Below, one piece after another: positions 24,169 to 32,342 of a stretch of DNA of 64,000 nucleotides; the first letter of the stretch is position 1; the number at the start of each line of letters is the position of its first letter. Both the position numbers and the translations under genes were made by a program. The notes below the pieces were generated by a model that saw nothing but the letters and a program-made list of their open reading frames with translations, did no database searches and was not told the origin of the DNA. The DNA lies in assembly GCA_017940415.1 (NCBI GenBank), contig JAGAYR010000016.1, forward strand, positions 1-64,000, read 5' to 3'. The DNA is from Lachnospiraceae bacterium. GTDB taxonomy: Bacteria > Bacillota > Clostridia > Lachnospirales > Lachnospiraceae.

Positions 24169-24169
24169 T

Positions 24170-24610
24170 TCAAGACAACCGCATACGCATTAACACTGTA
24201 CCTTGATTGTTCTCAAGTTCTTCAAATCCCATTTTCCTATACAAAGCATATCCTATGCTCATCACTTCGGGTTTTGTGGTAAATCGAACTTCTTTATATT
24301 CTAATTCCCGACACTTATCAAGCATTGCGCCAAGCATATACCTGGCGTATCCGTTCCCTCTAAAATCAGGATCTATATATAGTCTCTTAGCCTCAGCTGT
24401 GTTATCATCAATCTTCCTGATAGCAATGGTTGCTATCGGCTTGGTGTCTTCATAACCAAGCAGCAGTGCTCCGCCCTCATAAAAGCCCTTCAGATCAGAC
24501 AACTCTTTATCAAGTGAAACAAAGCATGCTTCTGCGCCTTTTATCTTGGAATAATCCAGAATAAGTTTTTTTGCCGCTTCATAATCATCACATTCTTTTA
24601 TATTGATCAT
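24170..24610 (-). CDS. GNAT-family N-acetyltransferase
   Basis: A 146-residue single GNAT domain. Core strands (ALLLGYEDTKPIATIAIRKI) lead to AKRLYIDPDFRGNGYARYML, the acetyl-CoA loop (RGNGYA), and end in GYALYRKMGFEELEN. The ATG at 24610 follows AGAAGGTG; an upstream in-frame start has no site. It begins three bases after the stop of the methyltransferase-GNAT fusion gene. The substrate is unknown. Confidence 0.88.
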   Translation of the reverse strand: MINIKECDDYEAAKKLILDYSKIKGAEACFVSLDKELSDLKGFYEGGALLLGYEDTKPIATIAIRKIDDNTAEAKRLYIDPDFRGNGYARYMLGAMLDKCRELEYKEVRFTTKPEVMSIGYALYRKMGFEELENNQGTVLMRMRLS

Positions 24611-24612
24611 CT

Positions 24613-25749
24613 TTACACCTTCTTTTGAAACCACATCAGATCGTACCATCTATCGAATTTCTTACCGACAGATTTCATATGTGCCACTTCAGAATATCCT
24701 TCCTTTAGATGAAACTTATAACTATCATGTGAAAGATACTCATCTTCTTCATCAATATAAGCAACACCTGCGAGAAGATTTATAATGCCCTGTTTCTTGA
24801 GTTCTTCCTCCAAGGCTTTATAAAGCATAGAGCCTACTCCACATCTGCGATAATCTTTATCAATGTAGATAGATGTGCTAACAGTCCAGGAATATGCTTC
24901 CCTGCTGCTATATGCCCCCGCATATACATAACCGATTATCCGATTGTCTTTAAGACATACCAGATAGGGATATTTTTCTTTTGTTTTGAGAATTCGATTT
25001 TGAAATTCTTCAACACTTGGCGCATCATACTCAAAAGACACCGCTGTGTTTAAAACATAATATGAATATATCTCAACAAGTCTTTGAGCATCATCCACCT
25101 GTGCATCACGTATCACTAAATTATTCATTTTCCCATAATCCAACATAACAAGTTTCTTTCCGTTAGGCAGAGGATATTCCTCTGTTTTCAATAATGTGTA
25201 TCCGATCTCATTCATTACCTTTGTAAGAGATGTCTCATCCATCTGATGATGTACAGCATCTAAGCCGTCAAAAGCATGAAGATATGGAGAATCAGAAACC
25301 CAGGTTTTATCATCAGTGTTTAACTGAATGATGCAGGATACATATTTAGCTTCGGATTTTAATACAGCTTTAGCGAATGTGTCATATCCAACATATTCAA
25401 TAAACAGATTTGCTATAACCAAATCCGCCTGTGGCAGTTTATCTATTTCTGCCATAAGATCGATTCTGTGGCATTCAAGTATATCCTGTAATTTAGAATA
25501 GCGTTCTTTTACCGCAGCCAAATATTCTTCGTTAATATCAATCCCGCATATTCTAATATACTTTTCACGCTTCACATGTTCAAGACCGTTTCCGCCGGCA
25601 ATTCCAAATATCATAGCCGTGTTAACAGGGTACTCTTCAAGCTGTTTTTTCATCATTTCATTCATCGCCTGAAGCTGTTTTACAGAGTCAAGGCTCATGT
25701 GATTCTCATAATCAGACAGACTGATTTCTTCCCATGGATTCATAATCAA
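24613..25749 (-). CDS. Methyltransferase-GNAT fusion protein
   Basis: A 378-residue protein of two enzymes. Residues 1-215 are a class I SAM-dependent methyltransferase: motif I is IFGIAGGNGLEH, acidic motif CGIDINEEYL, then DLVIANLFIEYVG. Residues 216-378 are a GNAT domain of the phosphinothricin-acetyltransferase type: VIRDAQVDDAQRLVEIYSYYV, then SIYIDKDYRRCGVGSMLYKAL (RRCGVG) and the end DRWYDLMWFQK. Joining both groups in one chain suggests sequential modification of one small molecule, but this is inference. It overlaps the preceding gene by four bases. Confidence 0.87.
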   Translation of the reverse strand: MIMNPWEEISLSDYENHMSLDSVKQLQAMNEMMKKQLEEYPVNTAMIFGIAGGNGLEHVKREKYIRICGIDINEEYLAAVKERYSKLQDILECHRIDLMAEIDKLPQADLVIANLFIEYVGYDTFAKAVLKSEAKYVSCIIQLNTDDKTWVSDSPYLHAFDGLDAVHHQMDETSLTKVMNEIGYTLLKTEEYPLPNGKKLVMLDYGKMNNLVIRDAQVDDAQRLVEIYSYYVLNTAVSFEYDAPSVEEFQNRILKTKEKYPYLVCLKDNRIIGYVYAGAYSSREAYSWTVSTSIYIDKDYRRCGVGSMLYKALEEELKKQGIINLLAGVAYIDEEDEYLSHDSYKFHLKEGYSEVAHMKSVGKKFDRWYDLMWFQKKV

Positions 25750-26204
25750 TCCCTACCAGTTGTGTTAATCGGTGAATCAACAAAACTTCTATATGCTTCA
25801 ACATACTCTCGGATAATTCCCTTTGTGTCCGAATCGTTTTCAAGCTTATCAAGTACTGTGTTTATAATTGTTCTGAAATATTCAAGCCAGTCTTGATGAG
25901 ACATCCAAAAATCATCATCAATCCGGGTGACATCATATAGAACCTCTCCTTTTGAGAATAAACCCGGAATCAAAGGATCATCATCAAGTTTTTCGGAAAC
26001 ATATGGCAAACATTGTTCCAATAATACTTTTTCTTTCAGACAAATCAGCCACTCTGCCCAGGTGTATTCCGATAATGTTCTTTTCAAAACACGTATGTGA
26101 ACAGCAGATCTGGCATTCTTAAAATTCTCTGCGATTTCCTCAGGGAGCAAATCTTGTCCTGTTTTGAGCATTATATCCGCTGTAATTTCAGATTTTATTG
26201 CCAT
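25746..26204 (-). CDS. Hypothetical protein, 152 aa
   Basis: A soluble, helical, acidic protein (MAIKSEITADIMLKTGQDLL to FVDSPINTTGRD) without recognised motifs. It overlaps the VanZ gene upstream by 17 bases and the methyltransferase-GNAT gene downstream by four, so it is translationally coupled to both. Function is unknown; no toxin-antitoxin or immunity family can be asserted from the sequence. Confidence 0.7.
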   Translation of the reverse strand: MAIKSEITADIMLKTGQDLLPEEIAENFKNARSAVHIRVLKRTLSEYTWAEWLICLKEKVLLEQCLPYVSEKLDDDPLIPGLFSKGEVLYDVTRIDDDFWMSHQDWLEYFRTIINTVLDKLENDSDTKGIIREYVEAYRSFVDSPINTTGRD

Positions 26205-26739
26205 TATCTTTCGCTTTCTTCAATCCCCGGACCATGAACACAATCCATGCCCCAATCGTTGCACCGAGCGTATTCAGAAACAAGTCATCAACATCCGTAT
26301 GTCTTCCAAGACAGAAAAGCTGTGTCAATTCTATAAACAGAGTAAAACCTGCACCTGCTAAAACAGTCTTTTTAAAACTATCAAGTTTTCTGAAACATAT
26401 CGGCCAAACAATCCCTACAGGAATAAACATTGCGATGTTTCCGATGATATTCATCTGCCAGCCATCGTACCTGTCAGCCAAAAAGAAAAACGGAATAAGA
26501 CTGATCATATCATGAATATCATCTCCAAAGCCCAACTTCAGTGTCGGTAGTTTACCATTCTCAAGATGGAATTCAAAATAAACGAATCTGAAAATCACAA
26601 CAATACAAACATAAACCAGGAGAAGTTGTATTTCCCGTTTTGCCGAAGCTTTCTTTTCCTTAATCGCAACCGCAAAACGGGTGATAATCCATAGTATCGT
26701 TGTAATAAACCATAGTTGTAAAAATGTAATTTCGATCAT
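26188..26739 (-). CDS. VanZ-family membrane protein
   Basis: This 183-residue membrane protein has about five hydrophobic segments. The VanZ pattern is seen in NIIGNIAMFIPVGIVWPICF, TLFIELTQLFCLGRHTDVDDLFLNTLGATIGAWIVF. VanZ in vancomycin resistance clusters gives low-level teicoplanin resistance, but most chromosomal members have no known role. The ATG at 26739 (MIEITFLQ) is preferred to one 36 bases upstream, on spacing grounds only. Confidence 0.85.
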   Translation of the reverse strand: MIEITFLQLWFITTILWIITRFAVAIKEKKASAKREIQLLLVYVCIVVIFRFVYFEFHLENGKLPTLKLGFGDDIHDMISLIPFFFLADRYDGWQMNIIGNIAMFIPVGIVWPICFRKLDSFKKTVLAGAGFTLFIELTQLFCLGRHTDVDDLFLNTLGATIGAWIVFMVRGLKKAKDNGNKI

Positions 26740-26764
26740 TTCGTTGCTTCTATCACTTTGAATA

Positions 26765-27280
26765 CTAGTTTGCATCCACCCATAGGTGATATTTACTACA
26801 GTGAATACATTGAAACAGATATCCGGACATATCTCCGTCCTTATACATATACTCTTCTACATCTTCAAGAGGATATGCATCATCTCGATCGGCATATTCT
26901 TGCAGCACCTCGTCCTTTATTCCAAGATCATTTAATTCATCTATTCCGACTCTTCCGAGATACCGGCAGTAGTCATCACAACATGCAAGCCAATATTCAT
27001 CCTGCCATCCGAGGTATCCGGGCGTTCTATGAAAAAGTTCATCTGTCTTTTCAGGATCACTGACAGATTCTGCACACGAAACAAATTCCGCATCAAACTT
27101 TTGAGCCGCTGCCCCATCGCTTACACATTGCAAACAGATGCAATCGACATCCTCTGACGAATAAACATGTTCAATATACTCGCTTATTTGATTACCACAG
27201 CACTGACACACACCGTTCTTATGAACAAGAATATCGTCTTCATATATATTGGGATGGTATTTGAATCTGATTTGCTCCAT
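26765..27280 (-). CDS. cbrC: CbrC family (UPF0167) protein
   Basis: A 171-residue protein with paired cysteines (VCQCCGNQISEY), a second set (CICLQCVSDGAAA), and FQCIHCSKYHLWVD at the end. The segments RTPGYLGWQDEYWLACCDDYCRYLGRVG are typical of the CbrC/UPF0167 family, named after an E. coli colicin E2 tolerance gene of unclear function. Cysteine spacing suggests zinc binding. It is the first intact gene of this local run. Confidence 0.83.
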   Translation of the reverse strand: MEQIRFKYHPNIYEDDILVHKNGVCQCCGNQISEYIEHVYSSEDVDCICLQCVSDGAAAQKFDAEFVSCAESVSDPEKTDELFHRTPGYLGWQDEYWLACCDDYCRYLGRVGIDELNDLGIKDEVLQEYADRDDAYPLEDVEEYMYKDGDMSGYLFQCIHCSKYHLWVDAN

Positions 27281-27286
27281 ATTCTA

Positions 27287-27517
27287 TTACCCTTCTTTTT
27301 CAATGATCCAATCCACAGCTGTCGGTAGATGCATCATATAGTCCAAAACAAAAGCCTCTATGGTCTTCTCATCTCTTCCGGATGTCTCCGCGGGATGCAC
27401 CATTGCATGTAATTCTAATGTAAGCTCTCGAATTGTCAATAAATCATCACCTTCGAGAGCAGTTTTTAATTCTTAAAAATTCGAATTGATTGCTGAGATT
27501 ACCTTTTCTTTATCCAT
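27287..27517 (-). pseudogene. Small protein gene with an in-frame stop
   Basis: From the ATG at 27517 (MDKEKVISAINSNF) the frame meets TAA at 27473-27475, then stays open to 27287 (ELKTALEGDDLLTIRELTLE, then LHAMVHPAETSGRDEK, ending VDWIIEKEG). The unbroken product would be about 76 residues. A TTG after the stop could restart translation of the last 50 codons. The single nonsense codon in otherwise protein-like sequence indicates recent inactivation. The family was not identified. Confidence 0.6.
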
Positions 27518-27527
27518 ATTGTCTCCT

Positions 27528-27733
27528 TTATTCCTGCCCCATTATCAGCCATTGATCCATTCCGGGGTCGGCATCATCGTTAGGGCGTACTCTGAACCCG
27601 AATTTCTCGTAAAAGGGCTCTTTTCCTTTCGCCGAGTTTAAAGTCAGTTTTACTTTATATCCGGGCTTCATCCCACCATTTTACGTAAATCCATATATTC
27701 CTCAGGTGTAATGAAGTCTCCGTATGTAATCAT
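27528..27733 (-). pseudogene. GNAT acetyltransferase with internal deletion
   Basis: The start MITYGDFITPEEYMDLRK (TGA soon after) is the characteristic N-terminus of small GNAT proteins. About 60 bases later, in another frame, the C-terminal part appears: LTLNSAKGKEPFYEKFGF followed by VRPNDDADPGMDQWL and a stop at 27528. The central acetyl-CoA-binding region is missing. This is a deletion-generated pseudogene. It begins one base after the stop of the broken HAD gene. Confidence 0.75.
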
Positions 27734-27734
27734 G

Positions 27735-28297
27735 TCATTTGTTCCATTTCAGATAATCACTAATATATTCAAAATCACAGCCTGCATTTTGAGCTGTTCT
27801 GTAATCTTTATCCTCATCGCCGACATACAATATATCTGTACTCTCGACACCATAGCATTCGGATATATATGAAATCCCTTTGGGGTTAGGTTTCCTATAA
27901 CCACATGACTGTGACGATACATATAAGTCTATACGTGAGAGAATCTCCGAAATTGATTCTTTAAACATTTCATCCGGCATTCCGTTAGGCAGATCCGTGA
28001 GAGCAGCTACCTTACATCCATTTTGATGTGCGGAATCAATAACTTCATTGGTATATGAAAAAAGCAAGGCTTTCAAGTCCAAACCGTAAAAAAAGTCATG
28101 AATCACTGTCTCAATACATGGTTTGCTGTTCCAATGAGAAATTGCCTGCTCAAATATGACCTCAGGAGCAATTTCATTTTCTCTTCCGCTAAACCTTGGA
28201 TTGAATGATTTCAATATTTCCGATGATTCTGATATTTCATCAAGGTTCCGCCCAGATCAAATACTATGACTTTGTATTTTGATAAATAATCTGTCAT
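27735..28297 (-). pseudogene. HAD-family hydrolase, frameshifted
   Basis: The ATG at 28297 overlaps the methyltransferase stop (ATGA) and opens a frame with the HAD motif I, VIVFDLGGTL, which soon ends in TGA. Shifting by one base at 28238-28243 restores DEISESSEILKSFNPRFSG and a long frame to 27735. That frame has the later HAD motifs: AALTDLPNG (motif II Thr), YRKPNPKG (Lys) and DILYVGDEDKDYRTAQNAG (motif IV). Losing one G (TTGGATG to TTGATG) would explain it. Motif I is separated from the rest, so no functional enzyme is expected. Confidence 0.78.
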
Positions 28298-28923
28298 TTC
28301 ATGTTATCCCGAGGCAGCATTAAGATTCCTGAGCAAAATGTAACTTTTTCAAATTTTAATTGAGGAAACTCAGTTCGTAATTCATTGGCTACGCAATAGA
28401 TTTCCTCATCATCCCATTCGTTACCGCTTTGTTCTTTACATTTTTCTAATTCTATGCGACTCTCAAAAGCCACATCGCCTATTAATATCTTGCCATCATC
28501 CTTCAAACGATCAATTAATTCTCTCAAGATAATAATCTTTTGTTCATCATCCAAGTGGTGTATGGAATAAGTTGCAACAATAAAATCATATGACTTTTGT
28601 TTCAGCGGTACTACCAATCCCTGTGCAAAATCCCCCTGATAAAGGTGAGCTTCCGGCATTTTATCAGAAGCAATCTTAATCATTTCGGAGGAAAAATCCT
28701 GACCGTAAACCCCGCATCCGTTCTCATACAGTTTAGTAGTCAGTGTGGCTGTACCAAAACCTATATCAAGCACTTCTGCATTGGGTTTATCCATTATCAA
28801 TTCATATATTTTTCCCAAAATCTTTTTGTAACCGGCAAACGGGTAGGTATTATCTTCATCTGATAATCCGACCGCTTTATCATATTCGTCTGCCCATAAA
28901 TCAAAGCCTTTATTATCTAACAT
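28294..28923 (-). CDS. Class I SAM-dependent methyltransferase
   Basis: The protein runs to 209 residues. Motif I is VLDIGFGTATLTTKL (DxGxGxG-like), the acidic loop is GVYGQDFSSEMI, motif II is DFIVATYSIHHLDDEQK and the post-motif is LKDDGKILIGDVAFES. The N-terminus FDLWADEYDKAV is common in small-molecule methyltransferases of the UbiE/TehB kind. The substrate is unknown. It is followed by the broken HAD gene with a start-stop overlap. Confidence 0.88.
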   Translation of the reverse strand: MLDNKGFDLWADEYDKAVGLSDEDNTYPFAGYKKILGKIYELIMDKPNAEVLDIGFGTATLTTKLYENGCGVYGQDFSSEMIKIASDKMPEAHLYQGDFAQGLVVPLKQKSYDFIVATYSIHHLDDEQKIIILRELIDRLKDDGKILIGDVAFESRIELEKCKEQSGNEWDDEEIYCVANELRTEFPQLKFEKVTFCSGILMLPRDNMK

Positions 28924-28964
28924 GTATACCTCTGCAAATATGATTTTTCCGCAGCAATCTATTT

Positions 28965-29330
28965 TCAGATAACCGAATATCCTTCAATCGAAAGCACGGA
29001 TAATGCTTTTTCAAAATTCTCCTCTTTCACCAGGATATAGTCCGTATTGAAAGTGGATACGGCAAAAATTCCAATTTTATTATCAGCAAGAATTCCTGAT
29101 ATTTTTGCGAGGATACCGATAAGTGAAAAATCCAATACTCCTTCTATCCGAAATCCTCGCCACCCATCGTCACGCTCCAACGTGTTTTCGGGTGTATCTT
29201 GTGTCTTACACACAAGAGAAATCTCTTCGTCCGTCTTACCTATGAAATAGAACTCCCTGTTCACATCGATATCAGCAACTGACTTCACCTTACATACAGT
29301 TAATTGATGTTCCAATCTTTTAAGTTCCAT
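28965..29330 (-). CDS. ACT-domain protein
   Basis: The product (121 residues) has two ACT-like halves. The C-terminal one is clearest: FSLIGILAKISGILADNKIGIFAVSTFNTDYILVKEENFEKAL, where 'G.L..I...L....I......ST...DYILV' is the family pattern. Proteins of this size bind amino acids as free regulators. The target is not evident from neighbours. It lies four bases upstream-adjacent to the GNAT gene at 29335, its stop coming just after the next start region, so co-transcription is likely. Confidence 0.83.
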   Translation of the reverse strand: MELKRLEHQLTVCKVKSVADIDVNREFYFIGKTDEEISLVCKTQDTPENTLERDDGWRGFRIEGVLDFSLIGILAKISGILADNKIGIFAVSTFNTDYILVKEENFEKALSVLSIEGYSVI

Positions 29331-29334
29331 CAGA

Positions 29335-29931
29335 TCATTTCTCCGTCAAAATCTTTCTCATAATCACAACACCGGCTTGTTCAGCAATCTCGGAAAATCC
29401 CGCTTTTTCATAAAGCCTGACAGGACCGGTAAAATCATAATCATTACGAACTTCGGTTTTCTTGGCATAGCCTTCTACCGCAACATATCCGTCCGCTTTT
29501 GCATCAGCACATATTCGTTCAATAAAAGCCGAGGCAATTCCCATCCCTCTATAACCCGGGGCTATTTCAAAACATACAATCGATACGGTTTTACCACATT
29601 TGTTTTCCCTGGCAAATTCAGGTACAAATCCTTCGTAGCTGTCAATATCCGCAGCATTACACCAACCTATGGATATATCACCATCGTATGCCAGATAGCC
29701 TGAGATCTTGTCTTTATCAAGCATATCCACTGCATATTTTCTGATGGTTTCTTTTACACCATATGACATAAATTCACTAACCATTTGCTTAATGGTATCT
29801 TCATCCTGATTTGGTGAAGTGCAATAACATGGTCCGTTGGGATTACCATCGGAGAACGCCCGATTATCAAAAAAATCAAGATAATCATCATTTAATTCAT
29901 GTGTTAATTTCTTAATAACAATGTCTTTCAT
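29335..29931 (-). CDS. GNAT-family N-acetyltransferase
   Basis: A 198-residue GNAT protein. The N-terminal part has GPCYCTSPNQDE, a Cys-rich start seen in one GNAT subgroup. The acetyl-CoA motif is FEIAPGYRGMGIASAFIERI, and the end has VRLYEKAGFSEIAEQAGVVIMRK. It stops five bases before the ACT-domain gene start. The substrate is unknown. Confidence 0.87.
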   Translation of the reverse strand: MKDIVIKKLTHELNDDYLDFFDNRAFSDGNPNGPCYCTSPNQDEDTIKQMVSEFMSYGVKETIRKYAVDMLDKDKISGYLAYDGDISIGWCNAADIDSYEGFVPEFARENKCGKTVSIVCFEIAPGYRGMGIASAFIERICADAKADGYVAVEGYAKKTEVRNDYDFTGPVRLYEKAGFSEIAEQAGVVIMRKILTEK

Positions 29932-29958
29932 AACAACTCCATATCTATTTATGCCAAG

Positions 29959-30396
29959 CTATAATGGCTTAACAAAGACGCTTAGCCCATCCTTGATACC
30001 TATATAGTCAAATCCAGCATGAAGTGCGATTGTCTTTGTGATTTCCTGCTTAGGATCACACTCAATCACCGCTTGTTTACCAAGAGCCGTAGCTTTATGC
30101 AGAAGTTTTCTCGTCAGTTCTGTCGCATATCCTTTTCCCCAGTATTTCTTTTTGATAAGCCATCCTATCTCCATACTGTCGGAATCATATTCATGAAATA
30201 TCACATAGCCGACAAACTCTGCTTCATCATTTTCCGCAGCATATACATTGGGCGGTTCACACAAACCGAAGCTATTAATGAACTGTTTTGTCTGTTCCAT
30301 GGAATACGGAGGCTCTATATATTTCATCACCTCAGGATCTGAAAGAACCTCGTAGAGATCCGTCGCATCCGATTCTGTAAATCTTCTGATTCTCAT
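29959..30396 (-). CDS. GNAT-family N-acetyltransferase
   Basis: A 145-residue GNAT of the RimJ/RimL sort. It begins MRIRRFTESDATDLYEVLSDP, has GWLIKKKYWGKGYATELTRKLL (acetyl-CoA loop WGKGYATE) and ends in KTIALHAGFDYIGIKDG. The start lies one base after the stop of the GNAT-phosphatase fusion gene. The substrate is unknown. Confidence 0.88.
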   Translation of the reverse strand: MRIRRFTESDATDLYEVLSDPEVMKYIEPPYSMEQTKQFINSFGLCEPPNVYAAENDEAEFVGYVIFHEYDSDSMEIGWLIKKKYWGKGYATELTRKLLHKATALGKQAVIECDPKQEITKTIALHAGFDYIGIKDGLSVFVKPL

Positions 30397-30397
30397 A

Positions 30398-31450
30398 CTA
30401 TCCTTTATCTACATGTGCCAGCTCTATCAGTTCGATCAAATCATTGTCATTGAATCGCAGCTCTACGATGTATGGCATCCAATTAACAATACGGAGAAAG
30501 TCTTTTACTCCAAAGTCATTAGTATAATGATGCAATATTGAGCTCAAGGCTGTTCCGTGAGTTCCGATAACTATGGTTTTTCCTTTATACTTGTCGAGAA
30601 TATCTGCCAAAGCTTCAATGTTACGTTTCTGAACAGAATCCAGGCACTCTCCGCCCTCTTCAGCAAATGAAAAGTCCTGCCATCTTTTTTCAAGAAGTCC
30701 CTCTTCATAGCTGCCCGCTTTGCGCTCTCTCAGCCTTTCATCCGTAATGATATCCATTCCAAAATGCTCTGAAGCAGGCTTAATAGTATCCATGCTTCTT
30801 TTATAAGGGCTGGACAAAAATGCATCTATTTTTTTGTCCTTTAAGGTATCTAATATTATTTCTCTGTCTTTTAGTCCCGCCTCACTCAAAGGTCTGTTTC
30901 TGTCATCTTCTCCATAAACAGACTGGGCATGGCGGACAAATATAATATTTGTAGTCATAAGATCAATCGAGTAGTGCTGCTTAAGCACGCCATCCTCCAT
31001 ATATTCATTTATTAATATACCACCACAGTTTATAGCAGTCTTGGCAGAAGCTTCGTTGCTTTTGTCGCAGGCTATTATCACTTGATCAAGTTCTATACTC
31101 TTGGCATATTCAAGACACAGAGCCAACTGACGAGTACCATACCCTTTTTTTCTTTCCGAAGGTCTTACTCCGTAGGCAATATGACCTCCGCTTTGCAATT
31201 GCTCCGTTAATGAGTGGTGTATCTTAATGCATCCGATCAACTTACCGTCGCTGATTCGCCTTGTAAAGAAAACACTTGTGTCAGCACTGATCTCATTAAT
31301 GTGTTTTAGCCATTCATCAAAATCATCAAAATAAGCAAGCCCACCGCTTCCGTGCACTTGCATATCTCCAAATCGGAAATGTTCCTCTTTGTACTGAACG
31401 ATTTTCTCTTTCAGTTCTATTGACGGTACTATAAGTTCTAAATGATCCAT
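30398..31450 (-). CDS. GNAT-histidine phosphatase fusion protein
   Basis: A 350-residue fusion. Residues 1-168 are a GNAT domain: SVFFTRRISDGKLIGCIKIHH, YGVRPSERKKGYGTRQLAL (acetyl-CoA loop) and NEASAKTAINCGGILINEY. Residues 170-350 are a histidine phosphatase (phosphoglycerate-mutase superfamily): catalytic motif FVRHAQS, then SSPYKRSMDTI, LRERKAGSYE and the second catalytic His in IGTHGTAL. Both active-site sets look intact. The combination in one chain is unusual; the shared substrate is unknown. The upstream space holds no recognisable site. Confidence 0.87.
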   Translation of the reverse strand: MDHLELIVPSIELKEKIVQYKEEHFRFGDMQVHGSGGLAYFDDFDEWLKHINEISADTSVFFTRRISDGKLIGCIKIHHSLTEQLQSGGHIAYGVRPSERKKGYGTRQLALCLEYAKSIELDQVIIACDKSNEASAKTAINCGGILINEYMEDGVLKQHYSIDLMTTNIIFVRHAQSVYGEDDRNRPLSEAGLKDREIILDTLKDKKIDAFLSSPYKRSMDTIKPASEHFGMDIITDERLRERKAGSYEEGLLEKRWQDFSFAEEGGECLDSVQKRNIEALADILDKYKGKTIVIGTHGTALSSILHHYTNDFGVKDFLRIVNWMPYIVELRFNDNDLIELIELAHVDKG

Positions 31451-31552
31451 ATTCGAAAGCGCTTAACAAATATCTGTCTGCGAAATTTCAGTGATAATGA
31501 AATCATTATATTATATGTTCTGCTCATTGTGGATATTACACACATAAAAAAA

Positions 31553-31583
31553 CGTCTTTGTGTCAAATCAACACAAAGACGTT
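31553..31583. terminator. Bidirectional terminator
   Basis: ACGTCTTTGTGT and ACACAAAGACGT pair perfectly over 12 bases around a seven-base loop, with A-run before and T-run after. It lies just downstream of the SGNH hydrolase gene and upstream of the fusion gene. It ends transcription of the former and separates the two groups. Confidence 0.88.
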
Positions 31584-31586
31584 TTT

Positions 31587-32204
31587 TTACTCTGAAATAA
31601 CACTCAAAAGAGCTTCCGCCAGTCTTTCATGGCCTTCTTCACTCAGGTGCTCGTCATCAACTTCGCTTGCCTTGGCATAATCTGATGCGGCTACGAACTT
31701 ATTTCCGTGACGGGCCGCGATCTCTTTGTAGACTTCCTTAAGGCCTTTACAGACTTCAATGGATTTTCTGTCAAACTCAGGATCTTTCTCCGGTCTCCAT
31801 ACGTCATCCCCCAGGAGGATAGGGGAGACGAGGATGACATTTTCCGGAGCAATATATTTTTCAATCTCGGTAAGACATCTTTCGACGCCTTTACCGATGG
31901 TGTAGGGCGATGCGTTATAGTAGGTCTTACAGTCATTGGTTCCCAGCATGAGTATCACACCGTCAACGGGATAATGACTTTCGAGAAGAACGGGAAGGAG
32001 ATCCACTCCTCTTCTGTCAGGTCTGAGTTCATCCTCAAAAACTGTGGTTCTGCCACAAAGGCCTTCCTCATATACCCTGACATCTTTAAGCTTATCTTCG
32101 AGTATTCCCGTCCATCTCTTATTTCTGGGATATCTGTTCTTTAAGTTTTTACCGGGTACAAGTCCCCATGTATTGGAATCGCCGTATGCAAGAAGTTCTC
32201 TCAT
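31587..32204 (-). CDS. SGNH/GDSL-type esterase
   Basis: A 205-residue hydrolase of the SGNH fold. Block I is AYGDSNTWG with the Ser nucleophile. Block II Gly and block III (MLGTNDCK) supply the oxyanion hole, and the catalytic Asp/His are in VDDEHLSEEGHE. It is cytoplasmic, close to arylesterase and acetylxylan-esterase members (LLAYGDSNTWG...G.RW). With the intracellular xylanase at 15-17 kb, it may remove acetyl groups from sugars. That link is inference. Confidence 0.88.
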   Translation of the reverse strand: MRELLAYGDSNTWGLVPGKNLKNRYPRNKRWTGILEDKLKDVRVYEEGLCGRTTVFEDELRPDRRGVDLLPVLLESHYPVDGVILMLGTNDCKTYYNASPYTIGKGVERCLTEIEKYIAPENVILVSPILLGDDVWRPEKDPEFDRKSIEVCKGLKEVYKEIAARHGNKFVAASDYAKASEVDDEHLSEEGHERLAEALLSVISE

Positions 32205-32314
32205 ATCCTGCCTCCGTTAAATATCTTTTCTTTACAAGTATGAGATTACCAGACTATCTGCATCTGCGCTAATACCTGATACTTATATTCTGCTATAGCC
32301 TGAGTCTATATAGA

Positions 32315-32342
32315 AAAACACTCATCTTGCGATGAGTGTTTT
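32315..32342 (-). terminator. Terminator overlapping the end of the ECF S-component gene
   Basis: AAAACACTCATC and GATGAGTGTTTT pair perfectly over 12 bases with a TTGC/GCAA loop. The 5' arm on the minus strand encodes the last codons of the gene (KTLIAR and TGA) and the T-rich tail follows. Confidence 0.85.

Noticed and set aside
28294..28297. Overlap that might indicate a translational fusion of the methyltransferase and HAD gene
   Set aside because: It is an ordinary ATGA coupling, and the HAD frame is itself broken.
23410..31450. Integron-type gene cassette array
   Set aside because: The run of small same-strand genes is suggestive, but genes overlap or abut, several share start-stop overlaps, and I found no attC-like palindromes between them or an integrase gene.
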